Notes: a model not told the origin generated them from the sequence alone. Numbered from the stretch's first letter, positions 44,490-53,675 are shown. The stretch is 64,000 nucleotides of DNA from Bacillota bacterium (GCA_023392595.1 JAEVYU010000059.1:1-64000); one strand, 5' to 3'. Program-made: numbers and translations.

Positions 44490-45845
44490 GTGCAACAACG
44501 ATTACGTTTCCTTGAATCGTTCATTTGTATTGGCGCTATATTATTAGCTTTTGGTCCTATAACTTTTGCGGATGATGAAACTGTCAATGAAAATAATATT
44601 TTTACCGGTAACGATACTGTAGTAAGTCAAGATCAGGTAACTAAGGATAATGTGGATAATGAATTGAAAGAGAACCATCTTGGGTTTACTGGTGAGATTA
44701 GTTACGATACGACTTACTGTCAATTTAACCGAGCATATGATATGACAGGGAAAATTCAAGACAATGATGTAATGTCTAATTTAATGTCAGCCAATCTTTT
44801 TATGGATGTCCGCTTGAAACAAGGAGTTAAGGGCTTCTTGAGCGCAGAGATTGACTATTATTCAGCGTTGAACCCGACAACCAAGGAACTATTGGATCTT
44901 GAATCAGATACTAATACGAATTCAGATTATACTGATACAAAACTTAAAGAATTATTTTTGGATACCAATCTGCAAAATAAGATATATTTCAGGTTCGGAA
45001 AGCAAGTTTTACAATGGGGTCAAGGTTATTTCTGGAACCCTTCTGACTTACTGAATATCCAGAAGAAGAGTTTTACCGATATGAATAACATCCGAGAAGG
45101 TACTTACGGAATTAAAACCCAGATCCCTTTCGGCGTTAAACAAAACATTTATCTTTTTACCGATATGTATGGCACCAATGATCCAAGTACCGTGGCTCAG
45201 GCCTTAAAATACGAGTTCTTAGTGGGGAATACGGAGATGTCCGTATCCGCTCTTGCTAAGGAGGGAGAAAAGCCGGTATACGGTTGTGACTTTACCAGCC
45301 AATTGGGTGATGTTGATTTGAGAGGTGAGATGAGTCTAACAAGCGGTTCGGATTGTAGCCGTATCAATTACGATACATTAGATAATGAAACGCTTAGTGG
45401 GGTCATTTCCCGGATTTGTTTGGGATTTACAAAAAAATTTGACCAAGCAGACATTAAGGATCGGATCGCTTTAGTTGGCGAATTTTACTACAATCAAGCC
45501 GGTTATGATAATAATATTATCAAGAAGGTAATGGAGTCGGGAGGTACAACCGCTCAAATCAGCTTATTAAACTCATATAGTTCATTTGAAATTAGCAAGT
45601 ATTATATGGCTCTGTTTAGTTCAATTAATAAATTTTGTAATTCTGATACCAGTCTTAATTTCAATGCCATTATGAATTTGGTGGATCACTCATCTTTACT
45701 TATTACCGGCCTCAGTTATGCTCCGGCTTTAAATAATTTTACAGTTGATTTTGATGTTGGTTACTATCTGGGTGATAAGTATACGGAGACAAGGCTTCTG
45801 GGAGAACGATTTTATGGGGAACTTAAAATGACGGTTAAATTTTAA
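44490..45845 (+). CDS. Outer-membrane beta-barrel protein (DUF1302-like)
   Basis: A 451-residue protein starting with GTG behind AGAGGTG. Signal peptide to about residue 27 (AFGPITFA), then a short linker and a barrel region with many amphipathic strands. FRFGKQVLQWGQGYFWNPSDLLN resembles the conserved block of DUF1302-type or alginate-export-like porins. It ends ELKMTVKF with a terminal Phe, the outer-membrane signal. It is the last gene of the cluster and probably the outer-membrane receiver or exit for the cargo of the LolA-like carrier. Confidence 0.78.
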   Translation: MQQRLRFLESFICIGAILLAFGPITFADDETVNENNIFTGNDTVVSQDQVTKDNVDNELKENHLGFTGEISYDTTYCQFNRAYDMTGKIQDNDVMSNLMSANLFMDVRLKQGVKGFLSAEIDYYSALNPTTKELLDLESDTNTNSDYTDTKLKELFLDTNLQNKIYFRFGKQVLQWGQGYFWNPSDLLNIQKKSFTDMNNIREGTYGIKTQIPFGVKQNIYLFTDMYGTNDPSTVAQALKYEFLVGNTEMSVSALAKEGEKPVYGCDFTSQLGDVDLRGEMSLTSGSDCSRINYDTLDNETLSGVISRICLGFTKKFDQADIKDRIALVGEFYYNQAGYDNNIIKKVMESGGTTAQISLLNSYSSFEISKYYMALFSSINKFCNSDTSLNFNAIMNLVDHSSLLITGLSYAPALNNFTVDFDVGYYLGDKYTETRLLGERFYGELKMTVKF

Positions 45846-46213
45846 AAGTTGAGTCAAATATGTTTGAATACAGGCTTAAGAGAACATTAAGTGGATTAAT
45901 TAGTATTTTAGTCATACGATGAAAATTTTTGAACTCTGTTATGGAGGAAATGACCTAATGAAAGTGTGAAAAGTAATCAATTTTGAGTGGGAAGAATGCA
46001 TTTGTTAGTTTGTCTAATTTGTTTTAGAGGTATTAAAATCTGTAGTTACATCTTTAATTGAATCGTTATTTGATAATAGCGGTGAATTCCCGATGGAACG
46101 TTACCGCGAAAAGCCAGGAAGGACTTTGGGTAAAATCATAAAAAACCTCCGTATTGGTTGATCAATGGGAGGCTTTTCAATATTTGTTTTTCATTTCTGC
46201 GTAGGATGAATGA
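45846..46213. other. Intergenic stretch with a bidirectional terminator
   Basis: No gene is seen. At 46141-46178 a hairpin AAAACCTCC / GGAGGCTTTT, with A on the left and T on the right, can end transcription from both the polyketide cluster and the converging Spo0E-like gene. Confidence 0.65.
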
Positions 46214-46432
46214 TTATTTTTTTAACTCCCAAGACCGCGCTTTAAACCCCGGAATCCTTTCTTGCAACCATATCCGTTGATAACGGTTGATCAGCCTGTC
46301 CAGCCTGATGCTGGCGGCTAAAACTTTCGCGTCGGTGTAACCGCAGATGTTGTAGGCTTCCTGAAGTTTGCGGCGCCCTTCGGCGATTTTTCGTTCCAAG
46401 GATGAGCGGGAGCTTGATTTTTTTCGTTTCAT
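46214..46432 (-). CDS. Spo0E-like sporulation phosphatase
   Basis: A 72-residue protein of the Spo0E family, whose members dephosphorylate Spo0A-P and hold back sporulation. The family motif SxxLDxLI is recognisable as SIRLDRLINRYQ near the middle, with IAEGRRKLQEAYN before it. It has a basic N-terminus (MKRKKSSSRSS). Start 46432 is preceded by AGGGG; a longer form from 46483 lacks a ribosome binding site. Its presence marks the host as a spore-forming lineage. Confidence 0.75.
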   Translation of the reverse strand: MKRKKSSSRSSLERKIAEGRRKLQEAYNICGYTDAKVLAASIRLDRLINRYQRIWLQERIPGFKARSWELKK

Positions 46433-46782
46433 GATCCCCTGCTTTAAAAAGTAATCATTAAAAAGAGAAAAGTGATTTTGCATAGTGAAAATCTGAAAAC
46501 ATAATTTTTTTGAAAACCAAAGGGTCGGAGCGGGTCCTTTTTTTACCCTTTTCTCTTTTCCCTTTCAGCTTGCGTATAGTATAATGGAAGCAATTGAATT
46601 TTTAACCAATTGATGCTTATCAAGGGTCAACTGGTGCCGGGCATTAACAAACCAGCCTTAAAAAAAGTGAGTTTGAGCCGGTGGTTTTGTTGTTCATTTT
46701 TGCGGTAATTGCGTGAATTGTTTCAAATTACAAGTTTATTATATTTCTAAAAAGAATAATTGTCAAGGAGAAGCTTTTTCTA
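46433..46782 (+). promoter_or_regulatory. Intergenic control region of the XRE gene
   Basis: Contains a possible hairpin with T run (AAAGGGTC ... CCTTTTTTT, about 46519-46542) and a good -10 TATAAT at 46580-46585. Between that and the XRE gene is a 200-base leader with an imperfect hairpin (ACAAACCAGCC / GGTGGTTTTGT, about 46648-46695). AAGGAGAAG precedes the XRE start. Confidence 0.4.
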
Positions 46783-47262
46783 ATGAATAATATATCGCTC
46801 GGAAAACGGGTCAAATTTTTTAGAGAACATTTTGGGTTGAATCAAGGCCAACTCAGTGAGGAAATTGGACTGGTTCAGAGTGTTATTTCAAAAATAGAAC
46901 AAGACAAACATGAACCTTCCATCCGGTTTCTTAATGCCATAATGCTGCGGTTTGGGGCCAATCCGGAATGGCTAAAGAACGGTGAAGGGGAAATGTTTAT
47001 TACAGCGGAGGAGTATATCGCCAAAGGGATGGAACTCCTGGGCCCTGCTTCAATGAGCCGGGGGTTTGCCAATGTTTTAAAGGACTCCCGGTTTGCGGAG
47101 TTTCAATCTTTCCTGGATGCCGACAAGTTCAATCCGGAAGGCGGGGAAGATGAGATCGGAGGATTCTTACAACAGGCGGCCCGGGTATGGCGTGAAGGAG
47201 ACGGCAGAATTCGCAGGGCTTTGAGCCGGTTCGTGAAGGGATATTTGGAGAAAGATGAATGA
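46783..47262 (+). CDS. XRE-family helix-turn-helix regulator
   Basis: A 159-residue protein with an N-terminal HTH_3 domain (residues 5-65: LGKRVKFFREHFGLNQGQLS, then VISKIEQDKHEPS) and a C-terminal part without a known domain (GPASMSRGFANVLKDS...SRFVKGYLEKDE). Ribosome binding site AAGGAGAAG. A broken near-copy lies at 53274-53675, and the homology continues into the downstream non-coding DNA, so the pair are a recent duplication bracketing the lysine/radical SAM segment. Confidence 0.85.
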   Translation: MNNISLGKRVKFFREHFGLNQGQLSEEIGLVQSVISKIEQDKHEPSIRFLNAIMLRFGANPEWLKNGEGEMFITAEEYIAKGMELLGPASMSRGFANVLKDSRFAEFQSFLDADKFNPEGGEDEIGGFLQQAARVWREGDGRIRRALSRFVKGYLEKDE

Positions 47263-47404
47263 TTCAAAAATAACCCGCTAAAATGGGAGCAAAGAAATTC
47301 ATCTTTTTCTCAGACAGGATTAACATGATATACAGGATTAAAGAATGGCGAAAGGCTTTAAACCCGGCAGAGTGCTTCCCTAAAACATAAAAGCCGTATC
47401 TCTG
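46925..47404 (+). repeat. Direct repeat, copy A
   Basis: From GGTTTCTTAATGCC inside the XRE gene through the gene end and about 140 bases of downstream DNA (GATTCAAAAATAACCCG..., AAAAGCCGTATCTCTG), nearly identical to 53338-53799 in the same orientation; copy B lacks a short stretch containing AACATGATATACAGG. Confidence 0.85.
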
Positions 47405-47524
47405 CGTATTCAGGTTCCTATGGCTAAAATGCTTTTTCTACCCCAAGGGAGCTTTTTTTAGTCAAACGAAGGAATTCGAAGCAAATAAGAAGCTTTTTCT
47501 ACCTCGGAGGGAGCTTTTAGTACC

Positions 47525-47830
47525 TCAATTTCTCTCTCCTTCCCTTAATGAATTTAGCCAGCTTGCCAAGTCTGAATCATGTTTTGGTTTAAGCCGGAAC
47601 GTGTAACGTAAACTCATGACTTCCACACTCTTTCCAAATTGAAGATAACCAGATGCATTAGCAAACGTAGGATTGGCACAAATTTTAGCCTGTTCAAATC
47701 CTGGAATGAGATACTCTCCAAGTAAATGGGCGCCGCCGGAGATGATTATTTGGTTCATATTCCAACGATCAGTCCAAAAAGATTTGATACGGCTTGTAAT
47801 TTGTTTGGCTGCTTCACTAAAGGCAGCAAT
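47525..47830 (-). pseudogene. C-terminal remnant of an actin-like (ParM/Alp-type) protein
   Basis: An open minus-strand stretch reads FSEAAKQITSRIKSFWTDRW, then IIISGGAHLLGEYLIPGF and NPTFANASGYLQFGK. The GG.HLL...NPxFANAxGY pattern is the C-terminal block of plasmid-type actin-like ATPases (ParM family). The N-terminal nucleotide-binding half is missing and no start fits, so this is a fragment of a plasmid or phage segregation gene, a sign of past mobile DNA. Two copies of GCTTTTTCTACC...GGGAGCTTTT lie just downstream (47429-47520). Confidence 0.6.
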
Positions 47831-47923
47831 CGATAGTGGGATTTAATGGAATGAAATTGGTAGAAAATGGATGCAACATTGGCCTATTAAGTTCTAAAGG
47901 AAAAATATGATGTAAATTCATAG

Positions 47924-47985
47924 TTGTGCTAGAATTTTCCATATGTTATAGTTTTAGACAGATTTTAGTTCTTAAAGAACTAAAA
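47924..47985 (+). promoter_or_regulatory. Promoter and 23-base palindromic operator of the lysine/radical SAM operon
   Basis: TTGTGC (47924-47929), 17-base spacer, TATAGT (47947-47952), then a perfect palindrome with 11-base arms TTTTAGTTCTT / AAGAACTAAAA around one base (47963-47985), just behind the expected start of transcription. This is a textbook repressor position. The regulator is unknown; the nearby XRE protein is a candidate. Confidence 0.7.
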
Positions 47986-48067
47986 ATAAACCGAGTGACC
48001 AATAAAAATTACACTTACATAAAGTAATTGTTTTCGTTGGTACACAAAGTTTGAGGAGGAAATATTT

Positions 48068-49117
48068 ATGAATTATTCGAATCCGCCCTCAATGAGTCCG
48101 CATAGTTTCGAAGACACCATCAAAGCTAGAGATGCTGGCAGAATTTTAGAATATAGTCTTATGATACCTTGCAACTGCAACCTGGATTGCAAATATTGTT
48201 TTACTGACCATGAGAAAGAAAAAGAAAATGTCGGCCGCAGACAAACAACTTTTGAAGATATTCAGGATTTTATTCTTCAGGGAGTGGCCCTTGGACTGGA
48301 GGAGGTTCAGATCGTGGGCAGTGGGGAACCAACAATGTATCCCCATTTTTGGGAACTTCTTGAGTTTATCAAAAAAGAAGTGGGTTATGTAACCGTTTTT
48401 ACAAACAGTCTGAATAATTCAATGGAATTGTCAAAACAACTGGCTGAAATGCGTGTCAATATCGTCACCAAACTCAATGGCATGCAGTCTGAGACCAATG
48501 ATTTTTTAACCGGCGTAGCAAGCAGTTATTCGATCTTACGAAAGGCGATAGACAATTTCTTAGAGGCGGGCTACACGAAAAACGGGCTAAAACTTGCGAT
48601 CCATACTGCTTTATGCAAACAAAATTATGACGAAATTCCTGAGTTCTGGAGATTCTGTCGTGATAGAAACATAATACCCTATGTGCAAAACCTTGTCCCA
48701 CCCTTGAATAAGAATAATAAGTATTATCAGGCTTTGTTTGTGGATTCAAAAAAGGTTGGTGACCTGTATAAGCGGATTCTAGAGATCGACCAAAAGGAAT
48801 ATGGCTTTACATGGACCATTACCCCCCCAGTGATTGCCTCCAATTGCCAGAAATCCCGTAATGGCGTTGGTATTAATACCTACGGCGATGTTTGTTTTTG
48901 TGCCTATTCGAACATTACTCATGGAAACCTATTCGAGGAGCGTCTCAAAGTAATTCTTCAAAAGGAGAGTGTGCAGAAAGTCCGTCATGTCAGAGAGCTA
49001 TCAACAGGAAAGTGCGGAAAGTGTAATCATCCTTTCTGCCAGGGTGGTTGCCGGGCGATCGCCAATATTACTACCGGTGATATTTTAGGCGACGATACTT
49101 TTTGTTGGTTAAGTTAA
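48068..49117 (+). CDS. SPASM-domain radical SAM protein
   Basis: A 349-residue radical SAM enzyme with CX3CX2C at Cys37, Cys41 and Cys44 (CNLDCKYC), a GSGEPTMYP glycine-rich strand, and a C-terminal SPASM-type region with eight cysteines (NCQKS; VCFCAYS; CGKCNHPFCQGGC; FCWLS). Most SPASM enzymes modify peptides, but some act on small molecules. No short precursor gene is seen near it; the genes that follow encode lysine oxidation and export, so a lysine-derived substrate is possible. GAGGAGG precedes the start. Not closely related by eye to the maturase at 28694-30040. Confidence 0.82.
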   Translation: MNYSNPPSMSPHSFEDTIKARDAGRILEYSLMIPCNCNLDCKYCFTDHEKEKENVGRRQTTFEDIQDFILQGVALGLEEVQIVGSGEPTMYPHFWELLEFIKKEVGYVTVFTNSLNNSMELSKQLAEMRVNIVTKLNGMQSETNDFLTGVASSYSILRKAIDNFLEAGYTKNGLKLAIHTALCKQNYDEIPEFWRFCRDRNIIPYVQNLVPPLNKNNKYYQALFVDSKKVGDLYKRILEIDQKEYGFTWTITPPVIASNCQKSRNGVGINTYGDVCFCAYSNITHGNLFEERLKVILQKESVQKVRHVRELSTGKCGKCNHPFCQGGCRAIANITTGDILGDDTFCWLS

Positions 49118-49215
49118 AATATTCTTGAATCGATTCCCGCGAGTTTTCAAGGTCAAGCCGGTTGATTTGACGATTATTGTTTCAGGAGAAATTGGTTCTC
49201 CAGGGAGGTAACTCA

Positions 49216-50349
49216 ATGCAGCATGTATTTGTTTTCGGAGCAGGTCAAATCGGCACGCTGATTGGTTGGATGCTTAATGAATGCTCCGACTATGAGGTAT
49301 GCCTAGTTGATATCGATCCAAATGCTGAAAACCGCATAAGACAGCTATTTGGCAATAGATCCATTCCGGTTCTTCAAATGGATGCGGGAAACTCGGAGCA
49401 GCTTGCTCAGTTGTTACAGCGATACAATACGTCAGCTGTGGTATCGGCGTTGCCTTACTATCACAATGTGGTTGTTGCCAGAGTTGCTAGAGAATGTAAT
49501 GTTCATTACTTTGATTTGACTGAGGACACCTCTGTAACCACAGCGATAAAGGAGATTGCCAAAGGATCCAGGAATGCGTTTGTGCCGCAATGTGGCTTAG
49601 CTCCGGGTTTTATCAATATAGTCGCGAAAGCAATCATTGAAAAATTCCAATCCCCGCAGAACGTAAAACTACGTGTAGGCGCGTTACCGCAATATCCCAG
49701 CAACCAGTTAAAATACGCACTGACATGGTCCACCGATGGGTTGATTAATGAATATGGTAATCTATGCCCTTGTATTAGTGATGGGAAGCTAATGGAAGTT
49801 CAACCCCTTGAGGGTTTGGAGGAAATAGAAATTGACGGCACTTCGTACGAAGCGTTTAACACATCGGGTGGTTTGGGTTCCATGGTTGATACTTATAAGG
49901 GCAAAATTAAGTATTTGGATTATAAGACAATTAGGTATCCAGGCCATTGCATTAAGATGCGCTTGTTAATGAATGAATTGAACCTAAACAGCGATCGGCC
50001 TACGCTGAAACGGCTTTTGGAAAATGCCTTGCCTAAAACCATCCAGGATGTTGTCGTTGTTTTCGTATCGGTATGTGGATTGCAAAATGGATCGCTGCGT
50101 GAGGAGAATTATGTTAACCGGTTTTATCCGCAGGAGATTGCTGGTCGGTTATGGTCAGCCATTCAGATAACTACTTCTGCTGGAGTTTGTGGAGTAGTGG
50201 ATCATGTGCTAATGTCAACTAAACCCTATTCTGGCTTTGTGGCTCAAGAGGACTTCCAGCTTCGAGATATTCTCAAAGGTCGATTCGGCAAGTTTTTCAA
50301 CTGCCAAGGCGACTATTCAGTATCGCCACCAATGGCAAAATTGAATTGA
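49216..50349 (+). CDS. L-lysine 6-dehydrogenase-like (saccharopine dehydrogenase family) protein
   Basis: A 377-residue NAD(P)-dependent enzyme with an N-terminal Rossmann motif VFGAGQIGTLIG and acidic VDID after strand 2. Segments VPQCGLAPGFINI, FNTSGGLGSM and LDYKTIRYPGH match lysine 6-dehydrogenase of Geobacillus (VAPGMINI, FHTSGG, YKTIRYRGH). It would deaminate the epsilon-amino group of lysine to give 2-aminoadipate 6-semialdehyde, the substrate of the ALDH7-type enzyme two genes on. Start at 49216 behind GGGAGG. Confidence 0.82.
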   Translation: MQHVFVFGAGQIGTLIGWMLNECSDYEVCLVDIDPNAENRIRQLFGNRSIPVLQMDAGNSEQLAQLLQRYNTSAVVSALPYYHNVVVARVARECNVHYFDLTEDTSVTTAIKEIAKGSRNAFVPQCGLAPGFINIVAKAIIEKFQSPQNVKLRVGALPQYPSNQLKYALTWSTDGLINEYGNLCPCISDGKLMEVQPLEGLEEIEIDGTSYEAFNTSGGLGSMVDTYKGKIKYLDYKTIRYPGHCIKMRLLMNELNLNSDRPTLKRLLENALPKTIQDVVVVFVSVCGLQNGSLREENYVNRFYPQEIAGRLWSAIQITTSAGVCGVVDHVLMSTKPYSGFVAQEDFQLRDILKGRFGKFFNCQGDYSVSPPMAKLN

Positions 50350-50678
50350 GGGCGGCAAAAACTTGAATTTCACCGAAGTGCTGCTTTGTTTTTTTTTGGA
50401 TACGGCTAGCATCTGTGGGCGGGATCTGGGGAATTGGAGACAGGTAACCGGCTATCGACCATGTTGCGAGGGGCATGATTTCAAATACAATAAGTTTGAG
50501 ATAAGGATACGTCTCTACGATGATTGGCGGGATATTTTGGAGAAAGACAATCTTATAGCTGATTTTTATGGTGACTGGAATTTTGCTAGGGTATCTTAAG
50601 TGTACGCCGTATAATAAAATGGACTACAAACAGCTGATTATTGTGGCTAGAAAAAGATAATGCTGAGGTGTGATACTG
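50350..50678 (+). other. Spacer with an unsupported 78-codon frame
   Basis: A frame at 50363-50599 starting with TTG (NFTEVLLCFFLDTAS...FYGDWNFARVS) has no recognisable family or ribosome binding site. It may be the remnant of a gene or chance. Nothing else is visible here. Confidence 0.3.
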
Positions 50679-51344
50679 GTGCCTTTTTCGTTGGGTGAAA
50701 TCTATTCGTTTGTTGGCATTGTCGTTTTGCTGGTAATGTTTCCCGGACCGAATACGGTCTTGGTCATGCAATCGGTATGTACCAAGGGCCGCAAGGCCGG
50801 GTTTTGTAACGTCCTGGGGGTCGTTACCGCAGTTTATTTCAATGCTCTATTATCCGGCCTGGGCCTGTCGCTTATTGTCCTGAAATCGGCGGAGGTTTAT
50901 AACCTGCTTAAACTGCTGGGAGCGGGCTATATCGTTTACCTGGGCTTGATCAGCCTAGTGGAAGCTTACCGCTTGCATCGTCTTGACCCGAAGGTATACT
51001 TTGGACCCCAGAGCAGGGAGCGCGATGCTAATCGCCCATCCCCTAAGAATAGCCTGGCCTGTTACTCCCAAGGCCTTTTAAGCGGTATTCTCAATCCCAA
51101 GTCGGCTATTTTCTTTCTGGCGTTTTTTCCCCAGTTCATACATAGACAGGGCAATATCATGATCCCATCTCTGATCCTGACCGTAATTTACTCGTTGGTT
51201 TCGGTCGCCTGGTACAGCTTGCTTGTACTGTTTATCGGGAGCATGCATCAATTTATCATGGCCCAGGGTGTACAGAAATGGTTGAAGACCGTAACCGGTA
51301 CAATTCTGATTGCTATGGGTATCAAGATAGTAGCGCAAAAATAA
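50679..51344 (+). CDS. LysE/RhtB-family amino acid exporter
   Basis: A 221-residue inner-membrane protein with about six helices and the family signature near the N-terminus (LLVMFPGPNTVLVMQS, G-P-N at about residue 25) and GILNPKSAIFFLAFFPQF in the middle. It exports amino acids by proton antiport. GTG at 50679, eight bases after GAGGTG, is the likely start. Between a lysine dehydrogenase and an aminoadipate semialdehyde dehydrogenase, it may export lysine or 2-aminoadipate. Confidence 0.87.
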   Translation: MPFSLGEIYSFVGIVVLLVMFPGPNTVLVMQSVCTKGRKAGFCNVLGVVTAVYFNALLSGLGLSLIVLKSAEVYNLLKLLGAGYIVYLGLISLVEAYRLHRLDPKVYFGPQSRERDANRPSPKNSLACYSQGLLSGILNPKSAIFFLAFFPQFIHRQGNIMIPSLILTVIYSLVSVAWYSLLVLFIGSMHQFIMAQGVQKWLKTVTGTILIAMGIKIVAQK

Positions 51345-51403
51345 TATGTACTAGGATAAAATACCTTGAAAACAAGCTCAAGATTTACTATGGGGTGCCT
51401 TGA

Positions 51404-52945
51404 ATGAAAGTGGATATGTCTTTTTTGAAAGATTTAGGTATCAGCGAAAAAAATGCCGGCGCTTACTGCGGAGAATGGCTATATAACCAGGATGCTCCTC
51501 TGATGGATGTTGCCACACCGATTACCGGCGAAATCATAGCGTCGGTGTACCAGGCTATGCCGGAAGAATACGAAAAAGTTGTGGTCCAAACCCAAAAGGC
51601 ATTTAAGTCATGGAGAAGTATTCCTGCGCCGAAAAGAGGAGAAATCGTCAGGCTTATTGGCAATGAGCTCCGCAAATACAAACATTTGCTGGGTAAGCTC
51701 GTCACACTGGAAATGGGTAAAATTTTACCTGAAGGTGAAGGCGAAGTCCAAGAGATGATTGATATCGCCGATTTCGCAGTGGGCTTATCGCGCCAGCTTT
51801 ATGGCTTAACCATTGCCAGCGAGCGTGAACAGCACCGTTTGTATGAACAATGGCATCCGTTGGGCTCTGTTGGTGTAATAACTGCATTTAATTTTCCTGT
51901 TGCGGTTTGGTCATGGAATGCTTTGATTGCTGCCGTTTGCGGTGACGTGGTGATTTGGAAACCTTCCAGCGACACACCGTTAACTGCCATTGCAGTTCAA
52001 AAAATTGTCGATGGGGTCGTAAAAAGCCAGGGCCTGCCGAATGGCATTTTTAATTTACTGGTTGGTCCTGGTACCATTGTGGGACAGAAGATGCTTGAAG
52101 ATAAAAAGATTCCCCTTGTAAGCTTTACCGGCAGCATCCCCATGGGACAGAGGGTTGCAGAGTGCGTGGCGCGCCGTTTTGGTAAATCTCTGCTTGAATT
52201 GGGCGGTAATAACGCCATAATTATCAGTGAGCATGCCAATCTGGAAATGGTCATGCGTGCAGTATTATTTTGCGCAGTGGGAACTGCCGGGCAGAGATGT
52301 ACAACTGCCAGACGTTTGATAATCCATGAATCCGTTTACAAAATACTCACTAATAAACTAATTAGTGCTTACAAACAGGTTAAAATCGGTAACCCCATGG
52401 ATTCCGGGATAATTATGGGCCCAATGGTAAACAGGGAGGCAGTTGCGAATATGATGGACGCATTGAAAAAATTGAAAGAGGAAGGCGGTAGAGTTCTGTA
52501 CGGCGGAGAATTGCTGGATGGCGAGGAATTCGAAAGCGGATGTTATGTTACTCCCTGTATCGCCGAGGCAAAAAGTCATTATAAAGTCGTGCAGAATGAA
52601 ACCTTTGCACCGATTTTATATTTAATAAAGTATAAAGATTTGGATGAAGCTATCGAAATTCAAAACGGTGTTCCTCAGGGATTATCCTCTGCCATATTCT
52701 CTACTAATATGATGGAAGTAGAGCGGTTCCTGGGGCCGGAAGGATCGGATTGCGGTATTGCCAACGCAAATATAGGGACTTCGGGTGCGGAAATCGGCGG
52801 GGCTTTCGGTGGAGAAAAGGAAACAGGCGGGGGACGTGAATCCGGATCGGATGCCTGGAAGGCATACATGAGAAGGCAAACAGTGACTATCAATTGGGGG
52901 ACCAATTTGCCCTTAGCGCAGGGAATTAAATTTGGAGATTTTTAA
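51404..52945 (+). CDS. Aldehyde dehydrogenase, ALDH7 (aminoadipate semialdehyde dehydrogenase) type
   Basis: A 513-residue aldehyde dehydrogenase. Catalytic Cys299 in GQRCTTARR, catalytic Glu in LLELGGNNAI, NAD-binding SFTGSIPMGQ. Segments AFNFPVAVWSWN and GNNAIIISEHA are typical of the ALDH7/antiquitin subfamily, which oxidises 2-aminoadipate 6-semialdehyde to 2-aminoadipate. This fits the lysine 6-dehydrogenase two genes upstream and gives a two-step lysine to 2-aminoadipate route. Confidence 0.88.
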   Translation: MKVDMSFLKDLGISEKNAGAYCGEWLYNQDAPLMDVATPITGEIIASVYQAMPEEYEKVVVQTQKAFKSWRSIPAPKRGEIVRLIGNELRKYKHLLGKLVTLEMGKILPEGEGEVQEMIDIADFAVGLSRQLYGLTIASEREQHRLYEQWHPLGSVGVITAFNFPVAVWSWNALIAAVCGDVVIWKPSSDTPLTAIAVQKIVDGVVKSQGLPNGIFNLLVGPGTIVGQKMLEDKKIPLVSFTGSIPMGQRVAECVARRFGKSLLELGGNNAIIISEHANLEMVMRAVLFCAVGTAGQRCTTARRLIIHESVYKILTNKLISAYKQVKIGNPMDSGIIMGPMVNREAVANMMDALKKLKEEGGRVLYGGELLDGEEFESGCYVTPCIAEAKSHYKVVQNETFAPILYLIKYKDLDEAIEIQNGVPQGLSSAIFSTNMMEVERFLGPEGSDCGIANANIGTSGAEIGGAFGGEKETGGGRESGSDAWKAYMRRQTVTINWGTNLPLAQGIKFGDF

Positions 52946-53273
52946 CCAAATAGGAACGGTACAGGATGATGGATTTTCCCCCTATTAATGGGGATGTGCT
53001 GTTCTTGTACCCCTGGGTGGGGGCTTTAGAGATAATTTTAATAGGGAAGCTACATTAAATGAATTATACCATCTGGGGATAGCTTTAACTCAACTGATAT
53101 AGAGGGGGCCATTAATATTGTTTGCAATGCAGCCTAGAAACAATGGAAAATGCTGGGCGAGATGCAAAGAGTGTTGATTTCATCTTACGGTCCAATGTAG
53201 TAACCGATTCCGGTCCAAGGTAGTCGTCATTGGATCCAGATCTATCGGTGAACAATCGTCCTTATAAGAAAAC
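52946..53273 (+). other. Intergenic stretch with hairpin-forming sequence
   Basis: No gene is seen. GGTACA and TGTACC (about 52963-53021) with an inner CCCC/GGGG pairing, then CCCC...GGGGGCTTT, could form a structured terminator for the ALDH gene. A short internal repeat CGGTCCAA(T/G)GTAGT occurs twice near 53190-53225. Confidence 0.4.
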
Positions 53274-53675
53274 AATTTGATATGAATCAAGGTCTTGTTT
53301 CAAAATTTGAAAAGAATAAACGGTGAGCCTTCAAAGGGGTTTCTTAATGCCATGATGTTGCGGTTTGGGGCCAATCCGGAATGGCTAAAGACCGGCGAAG
53401 GGGAAATGTTTATTACAGCGGAGGAGTATATCGCCAGAGGGATGGAACTCCTGGGTCCTGCTTCAATGAGCCGGGGGTTTGCCAATGTTTTAAAGGACTC
53501 CCGGTTTACGGAGTTTCAATCTTTCCTGGATAGGGACAAGTTCAATCCGGAAGGCGGGGAAGATGAGATCGGAGGATTCTTACAACAGGCGGCCCAGGTA
53601 TGGCGTGAAGGAGACGGCAGAATTCGCAGGGCTTTGAGCCGGTTCGTGAAGGGATATTTGGAGAAAGATGAATGA
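53274..53675 (+). pseudogene. Broken copy of the XRE-family regulator
   Basis: The C-terminal ~115 codons are almost identical to those of the gene at 46783-47262 (MLRFGANPEWLK... through GYLEKDE). The helix-turn-helix part survives only as NQGLVSKFEK in a different frame with a stop before the conserved part, and everything before it is gone. DNA binding would be lost. Confidence 0.8.

Noticed and set aside
50363..50599. 78-codon frame between lysine dehydrogenase and LysE genes
   Set aside because: No ribosome binding site and no recognisable family; kept only as a spacer note.
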